Part shown: positions 40,476-48,854 of the stretch, one piece after another
Layout: each line of letters begins with the position of its first letter
Position numbering within the stretch: the first letter of the stretch is position 1
Assembly: GCA_005879315.1 (NCBI GenBank)
Contig: VBLC01000060.1
Coordinates: 1-62,012 of the forward strand
Length of the DNA: 62,012 nt
Direction of reading: 5' to 3'
Origin: Deltaproteobacteria bacterium
GTDB lineage: Bacteria > Myxococcota > Myxococcia > Myxococcales > 40CM-4-68-19
Notes under the pieces: model-generated
What the model was told of the DNA's origin: nothing
What the model saw: only the letters and a program-made list of their open reading frames with translations
Databases searched by the model: none
Made by a program: the position numbers and the translations under genes

Positions 40476-42122
40476 ATGCGCCTCGCTTCCGTTCTCGCGC
40501 TTGCCGCGGTCGGGCTGCCTTGTGCGGCGCGCGCCGCCGTCAAAGTGCTGGTCAACGGCGGAACCTCCGACGTGCTGGTCGGCGCCGCGAACTGCAAGAC
40601 GCTGGGCCTCAACATCACCTGGACGCTGCCGCAGGTGCCGGTCGGCGGCGACAAGGTGCAAGTCCTGGGGCTGCGCAGCGCGAGCAACTGCACTTCCTTG
40701 ACCGTGAGCGATCCCGACAAGGTTTTTTTCACGCAGTCGCCGCCGGCTGCACAGGCCGGGGCGTTCGTCGTCACCTCCGCTCAGCAGATGGTCATCCTCT
40801 CGACCAGCGACGGCGGAGTGTCGAGCACCTGCGACGATCCGCTGGTCACGGCGCGCACCTCCGCAAACCCGCTCACCACCGTCGCCTGCGTGCAGTATCA
40901 ATTCCCTCCCAGCCTCACCACCGGAACGCAGGTCGACACCGGCTCGGTCAACGTCAGCTTCGCTCTCGCCAAGCCACAGCCGCCCACCAACCTCGACGTC
41001 GCCGGAGGCGACCTCCACCTGCGCATCTCCTGGTCGCCCGGCGACGCCGCGGAGAAGATCGGCTCCTACGACGTGCACGTCGTTCCGGCGGGACAGACGC
41101 CCGACGGCGGCCCGGCCGACACGGTGACCGGGACCAGCGACGACCTCACCCACACCGACGACGGCACGAAACTGCAGAACGACGCAGGCTATTCGGTCAC
41201 CGTGGTCGCCACCGACGTCTACGGCAACGTCTCCGATCCATCGGCCGCCGCGCTGGGCAGCCCGCATGCCGTCGCCGACTTCTACAACCACTACCGCGAC
41301 GTGGGCGGGGGCGCGCTGGGCGGCTGCTCGAGCGGCGGCACGGGCGCGTGGGTCGCGGGGCTGGCGCTCGTCGCGCTGCTCTTCGCGCGGCGCAAGCGCA
41401 AGGGCGCGCTCCTGGCGCTTGCTCTGCTTGCGCCGGCCTTGCGCGCCGCCGATCCGCCGCCGCGCAAGGCGCTGATCGGATTCGACATCGGCCGCTACGA
41501 TCCGCAGGTCGACAGCGAGTCTTCGCTGAACGGCGCCACGCCCTACCACGACGTCTTCGGCTCGAGAAAGCCGCTCCGCTACCAGCTGGAGGTGGACTGG
41601 GAGGTGGCCCATCCCTTCGGGTCGCTGCTCGTCGGCGGCAAGATCGGCTTCTGGCAGAACGCCGGCAAGGCGGTGGAGCTGCAGCCGGTCAACGGCCAGT
41701 TCGTGCAGTCGCAAGACAGCGTCACGCTCGACATCATCCCCTTCAGCGCGCTCTTGACCTGGCGCTTCGACTGGCTGGCCGATCGCTACCCGCGCTTCCC
41801 CTTCGTGCCCTACGCGCAGGCGGGCCTCTCGCGCGCGCTCTGGATCTCCTACAACGGCACGGGCTCGGTCTCGCACCCCGAGCGGGTCTCCGGCGGCAGC
41901 GGCTCGGGCTGGACCAACGGCTACACCACCGCCCTGGGGATGGCGCTCAATTTGAACGCCATCGATCCGTCGCTGGCGCGCGAGGCGTATATCGACACCG
42001 GCATCCAGCGCTCCTCGCTCTTCGCCGAGTATGGCTGGACGCATCTGGACAACTTCGGCAAGAGCGGCGCGCTCATCTTGAGCGACAAGGGCTGGCGCTT
42101 CGGGCTCGCCGTCGAATTCTGA
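40476..42122 (+). CDS. Two-part envelope protein: MYXO-CTERM-type surface domain joined to an outer-membrane barrel
   Basis: A 548-residue protein. The signal peptide MRLASVLALAAVGLPCAARA leads to a Cys-rich region and a fibronectin-III-like domain (about 165-262, PPTNLDVAGGDLHLRISWSP). Next come GGCSSGG (282-288), a hydrophobic stretch and RRKRK (305-309), a complete MYXO-CTERM-like tail. Instead of ending, the frame continues into a second signal-like segment (GALLALALLAPALRA, 310-324) and a beta-barrel (332-548) ending in Phe (LAVEF). I recall separate adjacent myxobacterial families, named after MXAN_2561 and MXAN_2562, with these two halves, so this looks like a gene fusion. Confidence 0.75.
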   Translation: MRLASVLALAAVGLPCAARAAVKVLVNGGTSDVLVGAANCKTLGLNITWTLPQVPVGGDKVQVLGLRSASNCTSLTVSDPDKVFFTQSPPAAQAGAFVVTSAQQMVILSTSDGGVSSTCDDPLVTARTSANPLTTVACVQYQFPPSLTTGTQVDTGSVNVSFALAKPQPPTNLDVAGGDLHLRISWSPGDAAEKIGSYDVHVVPAGQTPDGGPADTVTGTSDDLTHTDDGTKLQNDAGYSVTVVATDVYGNVSDPSAAALGSPHAVADFYNHYRDVGGGALGGCSSGGTGAWVAGLALVALLFARRKRKGALLALALLAPALRAADPPPRKALIGFDIGRYDPQVDSESSLNGATPYHDVFGSRKPLRYQLEVDWEVAHPFGSLLVGGKIGFWQNAGKAVELQPVNGQFVQSQDSVTLDIIPFSALLTWRFDWLADRYPRFPFVPYAQAGLSRALWISYNGTGSVSHPERVSGGSGSGWTNGYTTALGMALNLNAIDPSLAREAYIDTGIQRSSLFAEYGWTHLDNFGKSGALILSDKGWRFGLAVEF

Positions 42123-42153
42123 AGTTCCCAGCTCGGCTGCCATGCGCGGACCA

Positions 42154-42173
42154 GCGCACCTGATCGGGTGCGC
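42154..42173. promoter_or_regulatory. GC-rich hairpin downstream of the fused envelope gene
   Basis: GCGCACC-TGATCG-GGTGCGC forms a perfect 7-bp stem with a 6-nt loop, 32 bp after the stop at 42122. There is no T-run, so it is at best a weak or Rho-assisted terminator, or part of the leader of the next operon. Confidence 0.4.
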
Positions 42174-42211
42174 CCGGAGACTGTCGCCATCCGGCATGGA
42201 CCCGAAGCACC

Positions 42212-42227
42212 TCCGGTGATCACCGGA
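42212..42227. promoter_or_regulatory. 16-bp perfect palindrome upstream of the porin-kinase operon
   Basis: TCCGGTGATCACCGGA is a perfect 16-bp palindrome lying 143 bp before the porin ATG at 42370. The 247-bp gap (42123-42369) holds no gene. A dimeric regulator site is the natural reading. No regulator can be assigned. Confidence 0.45.
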
Positions 42228-42369
42228 CAAGCTCGCGCAGACCGGAGAAGCGGCCACGTCGTTATCTTGCGCGGCCTCAGGATTCCATGCCTCAATGGTT
42301 TCGCTCATTGAACCTGACCACTGCCAGCTCTCCTCCGAGCATCGGCCGGGTCTTGGATGCAGGAGGGTG

Positions 42370-43497
42370 ATGCGCACTTCTGCCGCGATGAGAAGAGTGA
42401 CGGCGCTGCTGCTGGTCCTGATGGCGGCGAGCGCGCCGCCCGCGGCGGCGGTCGAATTGCAGGACGGCAAGCTCTCCATCAACGGCTACGGATCCTGGGG
42501 CTACGGCGCCACCAACCTGAACGATTACTTGGTCGCCGGACACGGCGGCGACTTCGACTCGGGCGATTTCGCGCTGGCGCTCACGAGCCGCCTTTCCGAC
42601 CGGGCCGTGGCCGCAGCCCAGCTCCACTTCTTCCCCGAACGCACCGGCCTCTCTCTCGACTGGGCGTTCGGAGAATGGCGGTTCTCCGACCTCTTGCGCG
42701 TGCGCGCCGGAGTGCTCAAGCACCCGTTCGGCATCTTCGGCGAGGTGATCAACGTCGGCACGCTGCGTCCCTTCTTCCTCATCCCGAGCAGCGTCTACGG
42801 AGCGACGGAGATCTCCGGCTCCGGCGTCAACGGCCTGGCGTTCAGCGGCGTGATCCACCCGGGCAAGGGATGGGAGCTCAGCTACGACCTGTACGGAGGA
42901 TCGCTCAAGCTGCACGTGGAGGAGGTGATCTCCAAGGTCCTCCAGCAGGTGCAAGGCACCCTTCAGCCGGGCGGCACGCTCGAGATCGGAGTCGAGGAGA
43001 CCAAGTACGTCCTCGGGGGGCGACTGATCGCGTCCACGCCGCTGGAGGGGTTCGAGGTGCGCCTCTCTGCCTACGGCACGCCGATCCGCGAGGAGAACGG
43101 ACCGCGCGTCGTCGTCGGCCCCTCACTCCAGTACACCGGCGAAGCCTTCAGCGCGCGGCTCGAGTACTTCTTCTTCCACGAGACATATCAGCGCGCGCAT
43201 GCCGCTTACGCCGAGGCGGCCTACTTCCTCACCGAGAAATTTCAAGTCGGCGCTCGCGCCGAGATCTACCACACCACCCCGTTCCAGGCGCCGATCGACT
43301 CTTCCCTCTTCGAGCACCGCGAGCTCGCCGCCACCTTCAACTACTGGTTCGATCCGGGGCTGGTGGTGAAGCTCTCCTTCCACGCCATCGACGGCAATCG
43401 CTTCGCCTTCCCCGTGCCGCTCGACGACGCTCTTCTCGCCGGCTCCCTCAAGCGCACCACCTTCGCCTCCATCGCAGGCGTGCAGTTCAGCTTCTGA
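42370..43497 (+). CDS. Outer-membrane porin-like beta-barrel protein
   Basis: A 375-residue exported barrel. The N-terminal RRVTALLLVLMAASAPPAAA is a signal peptide. The mature protein starts VELQDGKLSINGYGSWGYG, then runs through alternating strands with motifs such as VRAGVLKHPFGIFGE and ends AGVQFSF, a terminal aromatic typical of BAM-assembled barrels. The PFGIFGE block resembles phosphate-selective (OprO/P-like) and short-chain porins. The start is ATG 42370 with AGGAGG 3 nt upstream; ATG 42388 is possible. It heads an operon with a mini-PBP, a hybrid kinase and a response regulator (TGATG overlap with the next gene). Confidence 0.75.
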   Translation: MRTSAAMRRVTALLLVLMAASAPPAAAVELQDGKLSINGYGSWGYGATNLNDYLVAGHGGDFDSGDFALALTSRLSDRAVAAAQLHFFPERTGLSLDWAFGEWRFSDLLRVRAGVLKHPFGIFGEVINVGTLRPFFLIPSSVYGATEISGSGVNGLAFSGVIHPGKGWELSYDLYGGSLKLHVEEVISKVLQQVQGTLQPGGTLEIGVEETKYVLGGRLIASTPLEGFEVRLSAYGTPIREENGPRVVVGPSLQYTGEAFSARLEYFFFHETYQRAHAAYAEAAYFLTEKFQVGARAEIYHTTPFQAPIDSSLFEHRELAATFNYWFDPGLVVKLSFHAIDGNRFAFPVPLDDALLAGSLKRTTFASIAGVQFSF

Positions 43498-43922
43498 TGA
43501 CACGCCTCTTCCTGCTGCTGACCACCCTCCTCCTCGCCGACGCCGCCGGCGGGGCCGAGCCAGGCTTGCGCGTGGTGGTCAACGAGGCCAATCCCGTCAC
43601 CTCGCTCTCGCGCGAAGAGCTGGCCGATCTCTTCCTCAAGAAGGTTTCCTCCTGGGGTGACGGCACGCTGGTCCTCCCCGTCGATCAGCTGGAAGAGACC
43701 GCGGTGCGCGAGAATTTCAACCGCGAGATCCTGCGCAAGAGCAGCAACGCCGTCCGCGCCTACTGGCAGCAGCGCATCTTCGCCGGACGCGACATTCCTC
43801 CTCCCGAGAGGGAGAGCGACGGTGCGGTGCTCGCCTTCGTCCGCCGCAACCGGGGCGCCATTGGCTACGTCTCGGCGGAGTCCTCGATGGCAGGGGTGAA
43901 GGCTTTGACGGTGCGCAGGTGA
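43497..43922 (+). CDS. Periplasmic PstS-like single-lobe binding protein
   Basis: A 141-residue secreted protein. After the signal [20 protein letters not shown] comes the start of a PBP-like domain: [48 protein letters not shown] and a closing [18 protein letters not shown]. These match the first lobe of PstS-type phosphate-binding proteins, but full PstS is more than twice as long. No pst ABC genes are near. Start and stop both overlap the neighbours (TGATG, GTGA), so it is tightly coupled to the porin and the kinase. A ligand-sensing role for the kinase is inferred. Confidence 0.75.
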   Translation: MTRLFLLLTTLLLADAAGGAEPGLRVVVNEANPVTSLSREELADLFLKKVSSWGDGTLVLPVDQLEETAVRENFNREILRKSSNAVRAYWQQRIFAGRDIPPPERESDGAVLAFVRRNRGAIGYVSAESSMAGVKALTVRR

Positions 43923-46657
43923 TCCGCCGCCTCAACTTCCGGCAGAAAGTCCTTCTCGGCCCGGGCGTCGGCTTCAGCCTGCTTCTGGTCCTCTTGCTGG
44001 TGACCTATTCGCTGGGCAAGCGCAACGAGGCGCAGCTGGAGCGCATTCACAACGAGTATCAGCCGGCGCTCGAGCTGACCCGCGATCTGCAGGAGATCCT
44101 CGGCAACTTCCAGCAGACGATGCGGGACGCGGTCGCTTCCGAGGAGGAGGGCCAGCTCACCCATGCGGACGTGCTGGGCGCCCAATTCTTCGCGCGGCTG
44201 ATCGAGTGGAAGAGGCTCGCGGGAAGCGACCCGGCCCGCCTCGACGTGCTCGCCACGGCCTTCTCGGAATACTACGCGCTCGGCCTCGCGACGAGCAGGA
44301 TGATGATCCAGAAGAAGCGAGGCGACGAGGTGCTCGCGCGGCTTCAGGCCATGACCGCCGCCTACCGGGACCTGCGAGACCTGCTGGCCGCGGATGGTGC
44401 TCAGGCCCGCCAAGGCATGGATGAGGCCATCGCCGGCGCCCCGGCGCTGCAGCGGCGCGCGATGCGCTGGAGCGCGGGGCTCATCCTGGTGTCGGTGCTG
44501 CTCGCCAGCCTGCTGTCGATGGCCTTTGCTGGGGGTCTCTCGCGCCGCGTCGATGCGCTGCGCGACGCCTCGGCCCGCGTGGGAGGAGGGGATCTCGACG
44601 CACGCGTCGATGACGCGGGCAACGACGAGCTGGGCGACCTGGCCCAGAGCTTCAACCGGATGGCTCGCTCACTGCGCGAAATGCTGGTGGCTCGCTCCGC
44701 CGCCGAGGACGCGAACGTCGCCAAGAGCCAGTTCCTCGCCAACATGAGCCACGAGATCCGCACGCCGATGAACGGCATCATCGGGATGGCGGAGCTCTTG
44801 CTCGACACCGACCTGCAGCGCGAGCAGCGCGAGTACGTCCGCATGGTGCTCTCCTCGGCCGAGACGCTCCTCCGGGTGATCAACGACATCCTCGACTTCT
44901 CCAAGATCGAAGCCGGCAAGCTGGAGATCGATCCAGCGCCCTTCGATCTGCGCGATGCGCTGGGCGATCTGATCAAGCCGCTGGCGGTCCGCTCGGGCGA
45001 GAAGAGTCTGGAGCTGATGCTGCAGATCGCGCCCGACGTCCCCGACGCCTTGATCGCCGACTCCGCCCGCCTCGGACAGATCCTCGTCAACCTGATCGGC
45101 AACGCCATCAAGTTCACCGCCGAAGGGGAGATCGTCGCCCGGGTGGCCCTCGTCTCGCGGGAAGGAGAGACGGCGCTGCTGCGCTTCTCAGTCACCGACA
45201 CGGGCATCGGTATCCCCAAAGACAAGCACCAGGCGATCTTCGAGGCGTTCACCCAGGCCGACACCTCGACCACCCGCAAGTTCGGCGGCACCGGGCTGGG
45301 CCTCACCATCTCCTCGCGCATGGTGGCGATGATGGGCGGGACCCTCGGCCTCGAGAGCGCGCCGGGAAAGGGCAGCACCTTCTTCTTCGACCTGCCGGTG
45401 AAGGTCCAGGCCGAGGAGGCAGGCGCGACCGCGCGGATTCCGCCGGACATCAACGATCTCCCCGTGCTGGTGGTCGACGACAACGCCACCAACCGGACCG
45501 TCCTCCAGGAGATGCTGCGCAGCTGGGGGATGTTGCCCACGGTCTGCGTCGACGCCGCGCACGCCTTGGCGCAGCTCGATGCGGCCGCGAGCGCGCAGCG
45601 CCCTTTCCGGCTGGCGCTCCTCGACGCGCAGATGCCGGTGATGGACGGGTTCGAGCTGGCCGGGCGCATTCGCTCGCACGCCGGGCTGCGCGGCGGGGCA
45701 ATCCTCATGCTCTCCTCAGCCGGCGGCAGCGGGCAGAGTGCGCGCGCCAAGGAGGCCGGAATCTCGCTGACGCTGGTCAAGCCCATCAAGCAGTCCGAGC
45801 TGCTCGATGCCATCATGACCGCTCTTGGCCAGGGTCAGGAACAGGTCGAGCCGCAGAGTGCCGTCGTCCGGAGGGGAGGGCTGCGGCTGCACATCCTCCT
45901 CGCCGAGGACAATCCTGTGAACCAGCGCCTCGCGCGCACCCTCCTGGAGAAGCAGGGGCATACCGTGCTCCTGGCGCACAACGGGCGCGAGGCGCTCGCG
46001 CGCGCGCAGGCCGAGCGCTTCGACGTCATCCTCATGGACGTGCAGATGCCGGAGATGGACGGTCTGGCGGCGACCGCCGCCATCCGCCAGCTGGAGTCGA
46101 AGAGTGGAGCGCATGTGCCCATCGTGGGCGTGACGGCGCATGCGATGAAGGGCGATCGCGAGCGCTGCCTGGCAGCCGGAATGGACGGCTACATTTCCAA
46201 ACCGGTCCGGCCCGCCGCGCTCTTTGCGACCATCGACGAGGTGGTTCAGAGCCGGCCGGACTCCGTTGCTCGGCGCGCGGAGGTGCCTTCGGCACCGGCG
46301 CCAGCGGACGGCCAGGTCCTGGACGAGGCTGCGCTGGTCGCGCTCGTTTCCGGCGATGTGCAGCTCCTTCAGGAATTGGCCGCCCTCTTCCTCGAAGACA
46401 GCCCGCTCCGCCTCTCGGAGATGCGCACTGCTCTCGAGGCCGGCGACCTCCCATCTTTGCAGCGCGCCGCCCACACGCTCAAAGGATCGGCAGGGAGCCT
46501 CTGCGGGAGGCGGACTGCCGAGGCGGCTCTGCGCGTCGAGCAGTTCGCTGAAGAAGGCGATCTGGCCCAGGCGCGCCAGGCAACCGCAGCGCTCGGGGAA
46601 GAACTGGGCAAGCTCGAGCAGGCGCTCGCCAAGCTCGCGGCGACGCGATCTGCCTGA
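43919..46657 (+). CDS. Hybrid sensor histidine kinase with two receiver domains and an HPt domain
   Basis: A 912-residue membrane phosphorelay protein. TM1 spans about 11-30, a periplasmic helical sensor about 31-180, TM2 about 184-206 and HAMP about 206-257. The HisKA domain has H278 in [12 protein letters not shown]. The ATPase domain has its N box at about 391-396 and [10 protein letters not shown] at 456-465. Receiver 1 has D569 and K621, receiver 2 has D707 and K761, and the HPt domain has H852 in [10 protein letters not shown]. All phosphoacceptors are present. The GTG start overlaps the mini-PBP stop. The final acceptor is probably the receiver protein encoded 14 bp downstream. Confidence 0.95.
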   Translation: MIRRLNFRQKVLLGPGVGFSLLLVLLLVTYSLGKRNEAQLERIHNEYQPALELTRDLQEILGNFQQTMRDAVASEEEGQLTHADVLGAQFFARLIEWKRLAGSDPARLDVLATAFSEYYALGLATSRMMIQKKRGDEVLARLQAMTAAYRDLRDLLAADGAQARQGMDEAIAGAPALQRRAMRWSAGLILVSVLLASLLSMAFAGGLSRRVDALRDASARVGGGDLDARVDDAGNDELGDLAQSFNRMARSLREMLVARSAAEDANVAKSQFLANMSHEIRTPMNGIIGMAELLLDTDLQREQREYVRMVLSSAETLLRVINDILDFSKIEAGKLEIDPAPFDLRDALGDLIKPLAVRSGEKSLELMLQIAPDVPDALIADSARLGQILVNLIGNAIKFTAEGEIVARVALVSREGETALLRFSVTDTGIGIPKDKHQAIFEAFTQADTSTTRKFGGTGLGLTISSRMVAMMGGTLGLESAPGKGSTFFFDLPVKVQAEEAGATARIPPDINDLPVLVVDDNATNRTVLQEMLRSWGMLPTVCVDAAHALAQLDAAASAQRPFRLALLDAQMPVMDGFELAGRIRSHAGLRGGAILMLSSAGGSGQSARAKEAGISLTLVKPIKQSELLDAIMTALGQGQEQVEPQSAVVRRGGLRLHILLAEDNPVNQRLARTLLEKQGHTVLLAHNGREALARAQAERFDVILMDVQMPEMDGLAATAAIRQLESKSGAHVPIVGVTAHAMKGDRERCLAAGMDGYISKPVRPAALFATIDEVVQSRPDSVARRAEVPSAPAPADGQVLDEAALVALVSGDVQLLQELAALFLEDSPLRLSEMRTALEAGDLPSLQRAAHTLKGSAGSLCGRRTAEAALRVEQFAEEGDLAQARQATAALGEELGKLEQALAKLAATRSA

Positions 46658-46671
46658 ACAGGGATGAAACG

Positions 46672-47070
46672 ATGAGCACGATCCTGATTCTCGATGATGA
46701 CAGGGTGTTCCGTCGGCTGGTCGTCGATGCCCTGGCGAAGCGCGGCCACCGCGTGCTGGAGGCGGGGCGGGCGGCGGAGGCGGACCTGCAGCTGATCAGG
46801 GAAGAACCCGAGCTCCTGCTGGTCGACGGTCTTCTTCCCGATACCACTGGCGCGGCCTGGATCGAGAAACAGCGGAGGGAGGGGCGCAAGACGCCCGTCC
46901 TCTTCGTCACCTCGTTCTGGAAGAGCATGCGCGACTTCGAGGCGGTGACGAAGAAGCTCGGCCGCACACAGCTCTTGCGCAAGCCGGTCGGGGCGAACGA
47001 GGTCGCCGACAAAGTGGATGCCATGCTCGGCGGCGGCCCCGCCGCGCCGGCGCCTGCCGAGAAGAAGTGA
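46672..47070 (+). CDS. Stand-alone response regulator receiver protein
   Basis: A 132-residue receiver domain. Acidic residues D8-D10 in LILDDDRVF, phosphoacceptor D52 in LLLVDGLLPD, the conserved Thr/Ser in LFVTSFW and the lysine in LLRKPVGANEVADKV are all present. It has no output domain; the last 12 residues are a Pro/Ala tail. It follows the hybrid kinase by 14 bp and is the likely relay partner of its HPt domain. Output must be by protein contact, as in CheY-like proteins. Confidence 0.92.
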   Translation: MSTILILDDDRVFRRLVVDALAKRGHRVLEAGRAAEADLQLIREEPELLLVDGLLPDTTGAAWIEKQRREGRKTPVLFVTSFWKSMRDFEAVTKKLGRTQLLRKPVGANEVADKVDAMLGGGPAAPAPAEKK

Positions 47071-47093
47071 TTGCAGCGAGGGCCCGGCGCTTG

Positions 47094-47105
47094 CGAGCCG
47101 GCTCG
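47094..47105. terminator. Palindrome between convergent genes
   Basis: CGAGCCGGCTCG is a perfect 12-bp palindrome in the 55-bp gap between the receiver gene and the convergent GbsR-like gene. It lacks a T-run and could at most aid termination from both sides. The dispersed repeat seen in the larger convergent gaps is not present here. Confidence 0.3.
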
Positions 47106-47125
47106 ATGCGCTGCAGCCGGCAGTC

Positions 47126-47677
47126 TTACCGCCGCTTGGCGAAGCGCATCAGCGGGGCAAGGTCGGCCTTGCCCTGCTGCACGAGCGCGACCAGCAGCGC
47201 GCGTCCCAGGCGGGCCAGGTCGGCGAGCCGGTCGAGCCGCTCGATGATCCGCTGCAGCCTGCTGCGCTCCCCCGGCGCGCCGAGCCGGTCGAGCTGCGTG
47301 CGCGCCCGCTCGAACACCTCCAGCGCGCGCTCGATCTGCAACAGCTCCCGCTCGCGCAGGACGCGCGAGATCATCCGCCAGATGTCGCCTTCGGCCTCGA
47401 AGTACTCGCGCCGGTCGCCCGGCTTGCGCGAGCGGCGCACCACGCCCCAGTGCTCCAGCTCGGCCAGCGTCATCGAGGCGGCGCCGGTGGAGATCTCCAG
47501 CTGTTCGCAGAGCTCGGCGGCCGAGAGCGGCTCGCCGCGCAGATAGAGCAGCGTCCACACCCGCCCCATCAGCCGCTTGAATCCCCAGAACTCCATCAGC
47601 GCGCCGACGGCGTCGGCGACCTCGTGGAGCAGCTCGCGCTCCTTCGCGATCATCTCCCATTGAATAGCAGGATTCAT
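47126..47677 (-). CDS. GbsR/MarR-family transcriptional regulator
   Basis: A 183-residue winged-helix regulator. KRLMGRVWTLLYLRGEPLSAAELCEQLEISTGAASMTLAELEHWGVVRR holds the helix-turn-helix and wing of GbsR-type MarR relatives, with RKPGDRREYFEAEGDIWRM following. The C-terminal half is a long dimerisation coil. The ATG at 47677 overlaps the stop of the polyprenyl synthase gene (ATGA). A 20-bp palindrome at the predicted operon start site is the likely binding site, so autoregulation is expected. Known GbsR proteins respond to choline or other small molecules; the ligand here is unknown. Confidence 0.86.
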   Translation of the reverse strand: MNPAIQWEMIAKERELLHEVADAVGALMEFWGFKRLMGRVWTLLYLRGEPLSAAELCEQLEISTGAASMTLAELEHWGVVRRSRKPGDRREYFEAEGDIWRMISRVLRERELLQIERALEVFERARTQLDRLGAPGERSRLQRIIERLDRLADLARLGRALLVALVQQGKADLAPLMRFAKRR

Positions 47678-48732
47678 CGGTTCCGCGAGAGCAACGCGCG
47701 CGCCACCTGCGCCAGGAGCTCGCGGGTCGGGCTGGGCGGAACGCGCTCCAGAGCGGCGAGCGCCGCGTCGCGCTCCTTCTCGGCGATGCGCCGGGCGGCG
47801 CCGAGCGCGCCGGTGTGGCCAAGGCGCGCGGCGAAGGCTCTGGTCCGCTGCCGCATCTCCTCCTCGGGAAGATCGCCGCGCAAGAGTTTGCCCATCTCCT
47901 CGCGCAGCGGCGGCAGGCGCTTGAGCGCGATGGCGAGCGGGAGCGAGGGCTTTCCTTCGGCGACGTCGGCGAGCACCGCCTTCCCCAGCGTGGCCGAGTC
48001 CGCTTCGAAGTCGAGCAGGTCGTCGGCGATCTGGAAAGCCGATCCGGCGCGCAGGCCGAAGTCGTGCAGCGCCGTGCGCACCGGGTCGGGAGCGCCGGCC
48101 GCGATCGCGCCCGCCTCGCCGCAGAAGGCGAAGAGCGAGCCGGTCTTGAGGTGGGCGATCTGCAGCGCATCGTCGGAGGTGAAGGTCGTCGAGCCGCGCA
48201 GGCCGAGCTGCCGCGCCTCTCCCTCGACCAGCTGGCGCAGCGTGCGCACGAGCGCCTCGATCGCGCCGGCCGCGCGCGAGCGCAGCGCCAGCTCCAGCGA
48301 GGCGGCCAGCAGCCAGTCGCCCGAGAGCACCGAGACGGCGTTGCCGTACGTCACCCGCGGGGCGGGCAGGCCGCGGCGCGTGAGACCGTCGTCGACCACG
48401 TCGTCGTGGAGCAGGGTGGCGGAGTGCACCAGCTCGGCGACCAGCGCGAGGGCGACCCGGCCGCGGGCGCGTCGGCTGGGTGCGGCGGCGCGGGCGGCGA
48501 GCAGCACGAGGAGCGGCCGGACCCGCTTCCCTCCGGCGCGCAGGAGGTCGGCAGCGGCAGGGGCCAGCTCGCGCGGCCCGCGCAGGGCGGCCTGCAGAAG
48601 CATCTTCTCCAAGTGGGGGATGCCTTCGGCCGCCTGCGCGCCGGGGAGGAGCTGCGCCGCCAAGGGCCGCGCCGCCGGCTGCGTCGCCGACTCGTGAAGC
48701 TCAGCCAGCCCTCCGGAATGAAACGCCGCCAC
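47674..48732 (-). CDS. Polyprenyl (all-trans) diphosphate synthase
   Basis: A 352-residue trans-prenyltransferase. GGKRVRPLLVLLAARA, the first aspartate-rich motif LLHDDVVDDG and the second FQIADDLLDF are intact, with HLKTGSLFAFC between. Enzymes of this type elongate isoprenoid chains for quinones or carotenoids; product length is not predictable by eye. The start is taken as GTG at 48732 with GAGGAT about 8 nt upstream. A TTG at 48771 is in frame but lies beyond the predicted start site and inside the promoter. It is translationally coupled to the GbsR-like gene. Confidence 0.88.
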   Translation of the reverse strand: MAAFHSGGLAELHESATQPAARPLAAQLLPGAQAAEGIPHLEKMLLQAALRGPRELAPAAADLLRAGGKRVRPLLVLLAARAAAPSRRARGRVALALVAELVHSATLLHDDVVDDGLTRRGLPAPRVTYGNAVSVLSGDWLLAASLELALRSRAAGAIEALVRTLRQLVEGEARQLGLRGSTTFTSDDALQIAHLKTGSLFAFCGEAGAIAAGAPDPVRTALHDFGLRAGSAFQIADDLLDFEADSATLGKAVLADVAEGKPSLPLAIALKRLPPLREEMGKLLRGDLPEEEMRQRTRAFAARLGHTGALGAARRIAEKERDAALAALERVPPSPTRELLAQVARALLSRNR

Positions 48733-48749
48733 GTCGCTATCCTCTACAA

Positions 48750-48797
48750 GTTTCAGAAGTTTCTGAAACAACTAACGGGCCGTGGAGCGGCTGTCAA
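48750..48797 (-). promoter_or_regulatory. Promoter and operator of the polyprenyl synthase - GbsR-like operon
   Basis: On the minus strand, TTGACA (48797-48792) is followed after 17 bp by TAGTTG (48774-48769). Immediately downstream lies GTTTCAGAA-AC-TTCTGAAAC, a perfect 9-2-9 palindrome at 48769-48750 that covers the predicted start site near 48762. A dimeric repressor bound there would block transcription. The regulator encoded in the same operon is the obvious candidate. Confidence 0.7.
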
Positions 48798-48854
48798 GGC
48801 TCGCCCCCTTCTCCGGCCGCGGTCCGCAGCGCGCTGTGGTAAACGACACCCGCC

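Noticed and set aside
42123-42369. Cyclic di-GMP or other riboswitch before the porin operon
   Set aside because: The hairpin and palindrome are visible, but none of the conserved GEMM aptamer segments was found.
48733-48771. TTG at 48771 as the polyprenyl synthase start
   Set aside because: It lies upstream of the predicted transcription start and would translate the operator palindrome; GTG 48732 has a reasonable ribosome site.
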